From assembly GCA_051530055.1 (NCBI GenBank), contig CM121343.1:4774001-4838000 (forward strand): a stretch of 64,000 nt of DNA, given 5' to 3'. Source of the stretch: Neoechinorhynchus agilis (lineage: Eukaryota > Acanthocephala). How positions within the stretch are numbered: position 1 is the first letter of the stretch; the number at the start of each line of letters is the position of its first letter. Both the position numbers and the translations under genes were made by a program. Positions 46,730 to 57,410 of this stretch are shown piece after piece. The notes under the pieces are model-generated. The model saw only the letters and a program-made list of their open reading frames with translations, had not been told where the DNA came from and searched no databases.

Positions 46730-47290
46730 TTCAGTTGGAAACGAACCCTACATGGACAGCATAAAGCAGACCAGAATTTAACAGCTGAAGAATTGCCCTG
46801 TTTGTTTCACATATTAAGCTTCTCCCGTAAAGGGAAAGAGTACTCTGGGTTTCGTAGAAGCGATTAACTTGCTTGACCGTAGTGAGGAAGTCGGTGCTGG
46901 AGGATATTAAAAAATTAGTGATCTTTCCTAGCATAACGCTCCCATTACTGGTGAAAAAGAATTTTAAAACAGTGTTAAAGAGGTGGATGTTTAGAAAACC
47001 GAGTTTAAATTTCTTACAAAGTAGGATATTCTTATCTAAGCTCCATATGATACAATCGTGACCGGCTCTTCGAAAAAGGGAACTGAGAAACGGGCCTTTA
47101 TAACTGCTCGCAGCCATTTCTGAGGTGGATTATTAAAATCTCCGAAGATGAAATCTATCTCGCAATTTAAAATATTTTTTAAGCAAGCCTTGGACTCCGA
47201 TAAATGAATTTTATTGAGTCTGATGTAGATATTACACGCTAAAAAGACATTCTCATCAAGGGTGATAGAAAAAATCGCAAAGACATGTTT
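46730..47290 (-). mobile_element. LINE endonuclease fragment
   Basis: The minus strand reads VFAIFSITLDENVFLACNIY, LSESKACLKNI and CEIDFIFGDFNNPPQKW, the last containing the GDFN motif of APE endonucleases. Downstream frames continue with RAVIKARFSVPFF. Clade probably I/Jockey, by resemblance only. Frame-broken, no RT attached. Confidence 0.55.
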
Positions 47291-47599
47291 GTGGATACAA
47301 ATTCAGAGATAGGTTTAGGTAGGAAATATGGCCGAGACAGCGTTAAGAGGCCTAGTGAGCTGGCGAAAAAAGGAGGGTCATAAAAACTACTGAGGTTACT
47401 TGGAAGATCGGTCAGCTAGTAGATGGACTTGGTTTCTTGTATAAAAAACATGCTATACTTTCCTAGCTCTGGCTTTAGATGTAGAATGCCCAACGACCGC
47501 CCTCCTGCATTCCATTGCACTAACCTGAGGCTCATCGCGCTCTGCCCTTACGATTAGAAAACAACTTGTGCGGCTTTGATATTTGTCATGATTGAAACC

Positions 47600-48228
47600 A
47601 AATTGTTTTATTCGCTCAAAAACGCGCCCCCTGCACCTGCAACACACACCCTGTTCGTTGTAAAGGGTTTCGATGGCACTCGCGAACTTCCTCTTGGTCG
47701 GAAAACCATATCCTCCTTCTGATCCGTCAGTTCATCTTCATTATATTCTACCTTCTGATCGAGGGGTTCATTCTGCTCACTAACTTCATCCGCCCGTCTA
47801 TCTTCTTCCTTTTCTTCTCGCTGTTCCACATGGGGAACCATGTCTTCCACTTCTTCTCCTGTCTCATCTTTCAGACCTACTTGAGCAGCACTTTCAATCT
47901 CCCTGTGCACTAAATGGCCAGCATGAACTTTCTTGATACCTTGGTTCGTTTCTACTTTGTAGGACAGCGGACCTTTTCGTTCGGATACGGACGCTGGTAT
48001 CCACTTCTTGTAGCGAGCATCTCGGTACCAGACTGCACTCTTGCCATTGAACTTCTCAAATTTTCTGGCCTTCTTGTCATGATTAGATTTTTCTCTTATC
48101 CGCTTATTTCTCTCAGTTTTCCTTGGGTCCTGCTTTAAATTATCAAACAATATTGGGATTCTTCGCCCCATCATCATTTGTGAAGGTGACTGTCCTATGA
48201 GCGCGTGCGGGGTGTTGCGATACGCCAA
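47600..48228 (-). mobile_element. Ty3/gypsy-type LTR retrotransposon fossil, end of integrase
   Basis: Fossil of an LTR element. The minus-strand frame begins AYRNTPHALIGQSPSQMMMG, the characteristic end of a gypsy integrase core, followed by the C-terminal chromatin-facing region and a charged Glu/Lys-rich tail. Only this part remains; the upstream pol and the LTRs are not seen. A SINE lies immediately on its 5' side at 48229, probably an insertion into the element. Age is unclear; the copy is incomplete. Confidence 0.75.
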
Positions 48229-48430
48229 TTCACTGAGTCCCCCTTTTGGGAGGTATCTGAGAATCCGGAAGGATGTACAAATTCATAACCCTATGACTCA
48301 GGATATTAAGTGATTTTATGCGCTTTTTGAACCAGATCGGTGGTGGGCGATGAGCCCGAGGAAAAATAAATTATCAGCCGTAACAAAGGCCACACATAGA
48401 TACTGAAAAGTTACCGGTTGGCCAAACTTT
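48229..48430 (+). mobile_element. SINE, 5'-truncated
   Basis: TTTTGGGAGGTATCTGAGAA, TCCGGAAGGATGTACAAATTC, TGATTTTATGCGC, GAACCAGATCGGTGG, AATTATCAGCCG and the end CCACACATAGATACTGAAAAG with TTACCGGTTGGCC. Same body and tail as the 60.74-kb SINE; the tRNA-like head is missing. Abuts the gypsy integrase remnant. Confidence 0.8.
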
Positions 48431-48769
48431 AAAAATAAAAAATGTATTAACAGCAAATGGGCTATTGTGATATTTTTTCGAAGGAGCGGAAGGTTTAGAA
48501 TCCTTTTCCTTCTTACTAAAAAACATGGAAATCTCACACATGGATATCTCTCGTAAATCAACTTGCCTCATGTTAAATCCGCATCCCAACCTAAATGACG
48601 ATAACTTCAAAGAAAATTCGTAGTTGAATCCATTAAATACCTCTCAAACAATATAATGAGTGACCCATATGCTATTCTCGTATCTGGAACCCAAAATATT
48701 TAAAATAGGTTACAATTCAGAAACTTCGGTTTCAAGGCATATTGGATTTGTAGCAGTGTCACCTCCGGA

Positions 48770-49065
48770 GCCCGTCTGGATCGTGAGCTGATCCGTTAGC
48801 AAAAGAACAGATTGCCATCTTCACTTCGGATTTCGACGATAAAAGATAAGGGATCGTATGGAAGGACGAGGATTCTTCTAAATACTGTCGACCGCCGCCA
48901 CTGGGATGTTTGGAACGAAGATTTCGTAAAGTTTCTTCGTTATCCTTGGCGAGGCTGTCATTGATGATAAAAAGACGAACTGCTCCTCTGGCATCTCTGT
49001 CTTCGAGCTTCGAAGAAACGCGCCAAGCAAGCGACCGATTTAAGTTTCGGCGATGGTGAGCCTTC
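48770..49065 (-). mobile_element. RLE-type LINE fragment, region before RT
   Basis: The minus strand reads RSLAWRVSSKLEDRDARGAV, LFIINDSLAKDNEETLRNLR, KHPSGG and ICSFANGSAHDPDGLRR. The 'SF.NGSA..PDGLRP' block precedes the RT in R2/NeSL-like elements. It may be the 5' part of the same family as the 62-63.5 kb element, but no overlap allows that to be tested. Confidence 0.6.
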
Positions 49066-49331
49066 TGGGCATAGTAAAATGCGTTATTATTCCTATGCGC
49101 TAGACTGGCTAAGAAGCATGACGTGGCAAACTTTATTTTACAACTAGGTTCAATTCCTTAACATGCGTTTGCATTATTTTGGAGTCGATTAGCTTTAAGA
49201 AGCCATTGCTATGATTGCACTCACAATACGTTACAAAAAGTGAATTTATTAATCCCTCCACTTAGACGTATCGCACTTGGTATTTTTCAATACTAACATT
49301 TTTGTTTTGGCTGGTTGCATTGGTCAAAATA

Positions 49332-50291
49332 TCAAACGTATTTTAAATCATTACAGTCCACCTTTGAATCTCTAGACGACTCTGTCGTTTGTTTGCATTG
49401 CGGTTGCTTTTCGGCCTTTTTTCGTGTATCTTTGTTATAGATATCGTTGCTATATGGTCTATTTAGCGCACTATTGCATCGAATTTCGCTAACGTCGCGA
49501 CTATTAGTCCTCTTGCCCTTGAACGTTTCATCAACTACAAAAATGCCATTGAACGTCATCTGCGCGGCTTCATGATTGGCACCATTTGGGCCATTGCTTG
49601 CATCTTTAACATAACTTGCTTCTCCTTTTGCGTTTGATCCTCTTTTTTCAGATACATAAATTGGAGCCGTGGAGGATTTCAGACGCAAAGGTAGTCCGCG
49701 TTCACATCTACACCCAATAGGACGCCGATCGCCATAATGCACAGACTTATTATCCGACACATTTTTTGCGACATCACTTGAGTACCTACACGCATTGATT
49801 GTCCGTGAATGATCTACTAAACGTGGTTCACGAACTGAACTGTAAGATTTGGAAATATAACATTCTGACTTGTTGCATGGCGATATATTATTAAAGTCTA
49901 TCTTCTGGTTTTCGATAATAAGAGATTTTCTCATTTGACGTGCATGCACCAAAACGGAATCTTCTGAGCGTAGAAGGTGTTTTAAAGTTATTTCCTCGCT
50001 TGAACGCGTGATCAGTATAACATTGCATAGCTTATTCGATAAACACGGAATTCGAGATTCACTGAGATGTGATGTACATTTTATAAGTCGCTGCAACGAT
50101 TGATATTTTGACATTTCACTTCTGCTAATATGATTTATAGCATGAACATGCAACTCTGAATCATCAACTATAAAACCGTCGCTCATGTCTTTACAAGAAA
50201 CGTTCATCGTTCTTATGGATTGGCTCATTTTATTTGGTTTCCTTCTAAGTATCCCCTTTATCCTCAAGCTCTTTAGAAGGCTCAACTTCAT
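49332..50291 (-). CDS. Unidentified 319-codon ORF, possibly last exon of the RasGAP gene
   Basis: A long uninterrupted frame with Met start (MKLSLLKSLRIKGILRRKPN), rich in Ser, Asn, Lys and Cys, without repeats. No domain is recognised. The frame is also open upstream of the Met, with GTGGCAG just before a GAT AAG AAG run, which could be a splice acceptor. Being on the same strand 645 bp downstream of the RasGAP frame, it could be a 3' exon of that gene or an independent gene. Composition resembles the RasGAP ORF more than the LINEs around it, which favours a host origin. Confidence 0.5.
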   Translation of the reverse strand: MKLSLLKSLRIKGILRRKPNKMSQSIRTMNVSCKDMSDGFIVDDSELHVHAINHISRSEMSKYQSLQRLIKCTSHLSESRIPCLSNKLCNVILITRSSEEITLKHLLRSEDSVLVHARQMRKSLIIENQKIDFNNISPCNKSECYISKSYSSVREPRLVDHSRTINACRYSSDVAKNVSDNKSVHYGDRRPIGCRCERGLPLRLKSSTAPIYVSEKRGSNAKGEASYVKDASNGPNGANHEAAQMTFNGIFVVDETFKGKRTNSRDVSEIRCNSALNRPYSNDIYNKDTRKKAEKQPQCKQTTESSRDSKVDCNDLKYV

Positions 50292-50936
50292 CTTCTTATC
50301 GCTGCCACATTTTTAAAATTTAAATCGATTTAAATATTCAGAACACTAGAATTTAAAATGCAAAATATTTTACTGGTTAACAATCGTCGGACTATATATT
50401 CATCGGAGATTTAGGTTTCAGCGCCGAAATGGATCCAACGGCGCGGTTCTGGATTTTTCTTAGATTTGTCATAAATTAAAAGAAACTTAAGAATCTCCTT
50501 AGAAAAGCAATCGTGATTTTCAAATACTAGGATGATCCATGATCTAAACTAATGTTTTTAAATGACGAAACAACCACAGACTTGCACCCATCCTCATCCA
50601 AAAAAGTATCTACCACCTCTAACAAGTACAAAATCTCTGTAAAAATTGAAACTTTCTTATGTCTAACGTGAATTTAAGGACCGGATTTATAATAACTGAA
50701 ACACAGTATTGTGAGGATAACTAAGTTGCGTAATTTAAAATCAAAATTTATAAAATCCATTCACTAAAATAGTAAACGGATTATTTCAGTGATTGCGCCA
50801 TGGAAATCATTCGATGCAAAAATGAAATGTCATTTCTATAATAATATTTAACTAACAGAATTCCTGTAATTGCAAACTCTCCACGAATATGACTAGCGCC
50901 ATGTTTTGGCTTAAGATAAAGAATTAACAAAATGTT
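50292..50936. other. Intron or intergenic spacer
   Basis: AT-rich, stop-rich in all frames, between the RasGAP frame and the 319-codon ORF. No repeat recognised. Confidence 0.5.
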
Positions 50937-53935
50937 TTACGCCCCTAGCGAATGCAGGCAGCATATGATATTTGAAGAATGATTCTTTGTTCCACTTGAC
51001 TTTGGGAAAATTTTTGGATTGTGTCCACTTTGACCACTTACTCCTTGTCCATAATTTTCGTGGTGAGCACAACTATTCGCAATAAATGAGGATGATGAAT
51101 CACTTGTTTCATCACATGACGATTTATGTTCGGTAAGATCGCGATCGGACGTCTGAGGATTGATTAGGCATTCCATAACATGGAAGCGTTTAATCTGATC
51201 TAGAATACTTCTCAAATCATCAAGTTGCCGGATCTCAAGGGTGGACTGTCGGTATGCAATGGTCGAAAGCAGAGTAGATACAAAAGAGAACTGTCGGCCG
51301 ATATCAATCCAAGGTTGCCGGATATCGCCATTAGCCATTGCTTGAGCAGTGACTCCATTTGATATCGGTAAATGCTTTATTATAAGCGGTTCCGATTGAG
51401 GTGTAGGGATTGAAGATTGAAAAGTATCGTCCCGTAAACTTGGACGTTTCGTTGTAACGGATGAAAAAACTATTGGAGGCGTTTTACGTCTTTTACAATG
51501 TGGGCCGTTTGCGCCGCAAATGTCGCTATAGCAAGAAATCGAGCGAATGAACGATCGCATATTATGAAACTCGCGTTCGACAAAGACGTTCATACATTTC
51601 ATAAATGGCTCCTTATTTCCGAATTTCGAGAAATTAGCCAACGTCTGCAAAGTTTTAGCAATTAGTGTAAGTTTTCTCGCATTTTTTCCGTCAGGATATT
51701 TGCAGGTAAGACCAAATAGATTGGGCGCCAACAGCGCGGGACATATAAATCTTAAAAATACACAGCTACTTATAAGATTGTCAATGAGTTGGTCATTATC
51801 GCCGTGATACTGTCTACATTTGTCACGAAGAGCAGCAAATAAAAATTTCAGGTTATGCGGGAACAAATGATACGACGTACGGATAGTTTTCCATATAATG
51901 TCACAAACACCAATCAGTCGCTGCCGATTAGCCCGAAGAGTAAAAGTGTCTTCGATTCGACTAGGGTCAACCTCAAGATCGCCACTGTATTTATCTTTGA
52001 CTAATAATTCTGTCAGTGAGTGTCGATGAAGTGTGAGATGAACTATGATCGAAACCCCCTGCTCAAGGGTGACGTTATTAACGAGATTATCTCTCCTAAA
52101 ATCTGCCTTAGATAATCAAATCCAACCATTCGCATAAAGGCCTCGATCGATTTAGTAGCAATACTTGTTCCCCTAAAGGTCAAGGAGCTATCTTTTAAAT
52201 TTGCGATTTCATCAGATATGACATCACATAAAAAGCTCATCCAAAATCCATGGTAGTAAGCTATATTTACCAGCGATGAAGCCAGATCATCCTTATTTTT
52301 GAGCGATATAGACGACTCAAGCGTACTAATCAAAAGTGAATATTTGTGTTGTATATAAAGACGAAGATGGTCGTAGAAATAGATTGGTAGAATATAAAGA
52401 CGTTCATATCTCACCTTTACGCGAATATTGATTGGATTCGATTGTGATTTATCGGTTACTTTTAACGCGGACTGTTCCATAATGTACCAGTCTTCTCTGT
52501 CGCAATACTCTCCACCAGGATGCCGAAAGCAACCATCACCCACGGATCCAAATCTTGATAGTTGTTCCGCATAAAGTCTTAAAGCACCAACCAATTCACG
52601 GCTGCTATGATTTCGCTTTCGATGCGTATCTGAGTACAGCTCAATCCGTATTTCTTCCCAATTGTCAACGGGATTAAACCTAAACCAATCACCCCAGAAA
52701 AGTACATCAATGTTTTTTCTTCGTGACGTTCTGCCGAATAGAATGTTGTCTACATACAACTCACAAAAGTACCACTTCTTAAGCTTAAGATTTTTAGCCT
52801 CATATATCCAAACTTCCACACTGCTGTCTAGCCGAGGCCGCTCACTGTCAATGCTCATGGCCTGAATGGTTTGTGTCCATTTGTTACATTCATTAGAATT
52901 TTGGCACGCACAATAGATTAGGAAGTTCGGTGATTTGAGTTGAAATAGATGATGGTCATTTTCAAGAATACTGGGATGAATTGGTCGAACATTTACTTCC
53001 TCTGTCCGCAGATTAATAGATTTCACTATAGACGCAGGAGCACCTATTCGACACATGCCACAGTTCTGATTTATGGATTCGGAATCACTTGTAGCAATGC
53101 TAGCATTTGAAAGGTCGTTGCTCATATTGGAATTATTGTTAAGTGGTTTTTTAAATGAATTCGGACTGTCGATGATGGATCTTGCGATCATAATTGGCCG
53201 TTGATTGATTCCGTGGCGAACTTTGCAGTTGCTAGCAGTGGCCTTTATTCCACCTTTACCATCAACCTTGTCTTTTGGGAGTGACCGGTTTCTCGAGAAC
53301 ATGCTTTTAAGCTTAAAGTTATTTACCGACCTGCTTGAACCTGGTGGCAGTGTCTCGTTCTTTGTTGGGCACAATTCTGTTCTGCTCAACGTTGGATAAT
53401 TAGAGTCGTTTGAATGGATCTTGGGTTGATCGCAATGTCGCTCACAAGCACATTTGTAATTGATCACGTCTTTCACTCGATGGTGACTGTCGAAACCGTT
53501 TTTTCGCACAGAATCCTGCGCACTACTCACTCTACATAGAACGGCTGAGTAGCTTAAGGAAAAGATGCTTTGCATCTCTTCTAAATTAACGTAGTTTATA
53601 TTTAGGCCAAAGTTTCTGTCAAGTTTGTTCGACCAATAGTTCTTAAAGGACATCGATCCGCCGTCAAGTCGGTTAAGTCTCAAATTACAAGTGTTTGAGT
53701 AATGTTGCAGAAACTGTTTTTCTGTTCCAAATATTATAAGTAGTTTGCGTTCAAAGTCAAGACATAGGACACAAGGACGGAGAGTGAATGAATTAGACAG
53801 AACATCGTAACACAGGTACATCAGGCAACCGAACTCGACACTCGTTAACGTTTCTTGGTAGTGCCCAGATTCACATCGATTGCTTTGAAGAATATCGGTG
53901 TAGATCTGCGATTTTGTCTTTGTAGAATATGACAT
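50937..53935 (-). CDS. Ras GTPase-activating protein, SynGAP/DAB2IP/RASAL2 type
   Basis: Negative regulator of Ras at membranes. Frame 1 (53935-52043) holds an N-terminal region possibly PH-like (VLCLDFERKLLIIFGTEKQF), a long Ser/Asn-rich insert, a C2 domain at about residues 365-480 (VEVWIYEAKNLKLKKWYFCE, LFWGDWFRFN), then the start of the GAP domain with the arginine-finger loop FRGTSIATK (R588) and FDYLRQILGEII. Frame 2 (open from about 52093 to 50937) continues with LEVDPSRIED, VFLRFICPALLAPNLFGL (the FLRF..PA signature), KLTLIAKTLQTLANFSKFG and a post-GAP helix region. No in-phase GT-AG intron joins the two frames, so a small frameshift, a sequence error or unusual splicing lies near 52030-52095. 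The 3' end is uncertain. Confidence 0.88.
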
Positions 53936-54759
53936 ACCTTCAAAACAGTGCTCTCAATTTGCCCTTTTATGCATCTTCTAAAACTTAAATAGTTGGAAAA
54001 TTATAGGGTTAACAAAAACCAGTTGTTTTTTATTAAATTTTCAGTCTCGTTTCTACATTTTAGAAGGCATTTGTTAAATAAATAACGACTAAACATAATA
54101 AAAGAAAGCTGATAAGCACCACGAAAATGTGATTTAGCTTTTTGGCAATGATAATATCCACTTATTGCCCTTAGGTGGAAAAAGTGATATAGTAAACTAC
54201 TGTAACGGGAAGGAGAGGGGTGCCTACACATTCTGTCTACCCTCTCTGTCCTCCATAAGCAAGAATGCCAAAGAAAGTGAGCTTTTTGTTAAAAAATAAA
54301 ACGAAATAGTGTACTCGAGTTGCTTGAACAAAACAAGTTAGTTAACTTATACAAAAGTCGAGAATGTAGCCAATATGCAAACGATGGTTTCGAAGACTCT
54401 AGAAGCACAATATATGTTGTGAGACTAAACAAACATTTTGCGAGTTTGCTCTTGTAAGTGCAGTCTTCTCTGTTGCGAAATTTTTTAATTTTTGTTAAAA
54501 CAAAATTTTGATTTCTTATTCAGCAATGAAATGCGCCAGTGCTTAGTAAGATTTAAATAAAACAAAATTGCACCCTAAGCAGATCGATATAAATGAGATT
54601 TGGTCGAGGTACTCAAGAGAAAATAAGAAAATCAATTTCCCAGAGGCACATCGAAGCTACCATAATATCACTTTTGTATCGCCTAAAAAACGTTGGTATT
54701 GAACATACGGCAAGTACAGAGTGTAGAGGTTTTAAGTAACGAAACGTTTTCTATTTTTT
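53936..54759. other. Upstream region of the RasGAP gene, nothing recognised
   Basis: Non-coding AT-rich DNA 5' of the RasGAP ATG. Further 5' exons or a promoter may lie here but none can be identified. Confidence 0.4.
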
Positions 54760-54915
54760 GAAGTCTGGTCAGCCGGTAACTTTTCAGTATCTATTTCTGT
54801 GTGGCCTCACGTCTGATAATTTTTCTTGCTTCCCTGAACCAGATCGGTGGTGGTTGTGCGCCCAAGGAAAATTATCAGCCGTGAAAAAAGACCACACATA
54901 GATACTGAAACGCTT
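54760..54915. repeat. Inverted pair of SINE tails
   Basis: GTCAGCCGGTAACTTTTCAG, TATCTATTTCTGTGTGGCC and TGATAATTTTT on the left mirror AAAATTATCAGCCGTG and CCACACATAGATACTGAAA on the right, with the plus-strand tail core CTTCCCTGAACCAGATCGGT in the middle. It is a SINE tail made into a hairpin. Confidence 0.75.
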
Positions 54916-55164
54916 TCGCTTCGAAAACTAGAAAAATCAATTCCCTGAATATATTTCAAAACAACTTACATAAAGGCACTATCGTAGCGTACAAAACAGG
55001 AGGAAAATTTGTTCGTATACTAATCAGCAATTAAAATAAATGCCATGATTTTCAAAACGCAAAAGATTCGAATTCCTGGATAACTTCAGAACAAGAAACA
55101 GAGAAGAGAGAGATTGATTTTTGAAAATTCAAGTTCCAAAATTAAACATAAAATCCATGAGTAT

Positions 55165-55370
55165 GTGAAAGTGGGGGAAAAATTATATATCCAAGAATCA
55201 CTTTAAATGAAATATTTCGTCCAATCATGCTGGATTTCTTCAGTCAATTATTGTTCACAAGTCGTCGTAAATACTTACGAAACAATAATTGACTGAAGAA
55301 GTCCAGCGTGATTGGACGAAATATTTCATTTAAAGTGATTCTTGGATACATAATTTTTTCCCACTTTCAC
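55165..55370. repeat. Foldback element, arms about 90 bp
   Basis: Arms 55165-55255 and 55281-55370 (GTGAAAGTGGGGGAAAAATT against AATTTTTTCCCACTTTCAC; CAATTATTGTT against AACAATAATTG) around a loop of about 25 bases. Both arms carry the hammerhead-like stem-loop facing outward: minus 55209-55245, plus 55291-55327 (CTGAAGA, GTCC/GGAC stem, GAAATATTTC). No ORF. Confidence 0.88.
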
Positions 55371-56359
55371 AGTTCCAAAATTAAAATTTTTAATTTTTAT
55401 ATGATTGAACGCATTTAGCGGAGGGCCTAATTAAAGAAACAAGAAAAATCGATTTCCTGGGTAAATTCCAGAGCTCGCATTAAAACGTTACTCTATTTCA
55501 CGCCGTAAACACTTGCAAACAACCTGAAGTCCGACGAAATTTTGGAAATTAATAAATCAATCTCTATTTTTATAATCACCAAATAACAAATTGCTGGAAT
55601 GTGACAGTTGAATACACTGCGGATACCGTATTGTACTCACCCTTTCCCCCGCGCTACGTACACATCCTGCGGAAGTTGTGTGACGTGTGCGTATTCGTGT
55701 TTTTCGCGCACTTTTCCAACGAGGAAATTGAGTTGATTGAACGAAGGTGAACGCGTTTCGCGCATACTGCCATTTCAGTCATCATGCTATCTTGTTCCGA
55801 GGGAAATGAGAAATCCGCCTGATTGTTACGATGTTGAAATTTTAACTATCTAATGTGACCAAGAAACTTCATTTTGCTTGCTGATTTCCAAAATTGGAAC
55901 TATTTTTATCAGAAAGGGAATGACGGATCCCCGATGTAATGGAGGATAAAAAGATGTTTCGTCGTTCCCATCGGAACTTTGAGCGCTCGAGGTCGAAAAA
56001 AATTACGAAACAACATATTTTAGAAAAAAAAGAGGAAGTAGCAGCTATAAAACATGACACCTCAATACACACACACAAATGGAACAAATATTCTTTTTCC
56101 TCACAGAATTTCATGAATTACTTTAAAGAAGTTATTTAAATGAGGATCCGCGGAGAAAGTTGAAGGATATTTAATAAGGGGAAATTTATCTTGGATCTAA
56201 CTATTGAGGATTAGTACGCTAAAGTCCAATGACCACACGGTTGATCGATTATTATCGAATTTCATACGACAAACCGGTCGTATCAAGCAAATGAAGCGAA
56301 AACGTAAAAAGCATTAAGAATCAATATGAACGTTTATTTAAGACCGAATTCTGCTTTTG
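55371..56359. other. No gene; one member of a dispersed repeat pair
   Basis: Bases 55895-55985 (CTATTTTTATCAGAAAGGGA, GGATCCCCGATGTAATGGA, TTCCCATCGGAACTTT) match 59335-59440. Otherwise non-coding; a somewhat GC-richer patch at 55620-55790 has no recognisable function. Confidence 0.45.
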
Positions 56360-56815
56360 ATTATCTGTGAAACATTTCGTGCGGAAGATCAATTTTTCCT
56401 TAAAAATCAGGTCTCCACTAGAATGCAAATGCGGGACAAGGTGTCCAAAAAAACGTTATAAGACTTGTCCTAGAAAAAGTGACGGATTGTGCAAAAGAAT
56501 GCTACAAGCACGTTTGTCCCAGAAGGGGCGGGAAAATATTACGATCACTTTCTACAACTAATACGAATAATGCCAAGCGATGTAAAATTAGGGTTTTATG
56601 GGAGCATTTTGTCGCAGTTTCCATCGGAGTATTGTTGTGATCAATTATTTTCACGTACTAAAGTAATTCGTTCAAGAACAACGCTTTAAGAATGCTTACT
56701 CCACCTGATCTCAAAAAATGGGTGAATTTGCCTATCCAGAATACACCGCAATCTAAAAGTATTTTTGAACAGTACGAGCACTTAATGAAGTTGAATAATA
56801 AATGATGCGGCAATT
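56360..56815 (+). other. Possible exon pieces, unidentified
   Basis: Three overlapping plus-strand frames look protein-like: a Cys-rich piece (LECKCGTRCPKKRYKTCP) at about 56412-56470, KYYDHFLQLIRIMPSDVKLG with LSQFPSEYCCDQLF at about 56540-56660, and LRMLTPPDLKKWVNLPIQN ending in a stop near 56805. They are in different frames with no convincing introns between them. Could be a decayed host gene or an element fragment. Family not recognised. Confidence 0.25.
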
Positions 56816-57279
56816 TTCATCATTCTTGAATGTAAGGGAGAGGAAGATTCAAAGCGTAGAGAACAATTCATCGCTTTATGTCAAAAAGGGCTATGGAGGT
56901 AGTTAAACAATTACAGTGTGTTGATTTCGCTTCCATACGACTGACAAATTAGTCATTATTGAAAGAAAATATGACTTTGCATCCAGAGTAATGACTTAAA
57001 CTCATTTTTATATGCGACATGACAATCACAATGATTCAAAGGTGAAAGTTTAAGCAAAGAAATGCTTAGTCAGAGCAAAAGAAAAAGATTATGATAAGAA
57101 CAATATGTCAATTTTATTACGTTCATATGGAAATTAAAATATGCTTTAATTAATTTTAGCCCAAAAAATATGTAAGCTAGTTCAAATTTTAATCTTCAAA
57201 GATCTTAAGAGTAAATTAGGCAAATTAAAGAATCAATAATATTTATATATGGCAAATCTCATTCCTAAATCAGACGTTG
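56816..57279. other. No feature recognised
   Basis: AT-rich spacer, stop-rich in all frames. Confidence 0.4.
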
Positions 57280-57410
57280 ATAGTTTTTCGTTTAGGTCGC
57301 TTGTCGACACCCTAGGGAGATCGTTAAAGACGAATGTATATTTCGACCGATTGAATCGGTCATTGTCAATTCAATTTCCCACCACTCGAATGCACTCCTC
57401 AACCTGAATG
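57280..57410 (+). repeat. Arm of GTCGAC-CCC foldback family
   Basis: GTTTAGGTCGCTTGTCGACA, GGGAGATCGTTAAAGACGAA, TGTATATTTCGACCGATTG, then CACCACTCGAATGCACTCC, which appears inverted in the 5205-5230 part of the first foldback. Confidence 0.6.
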
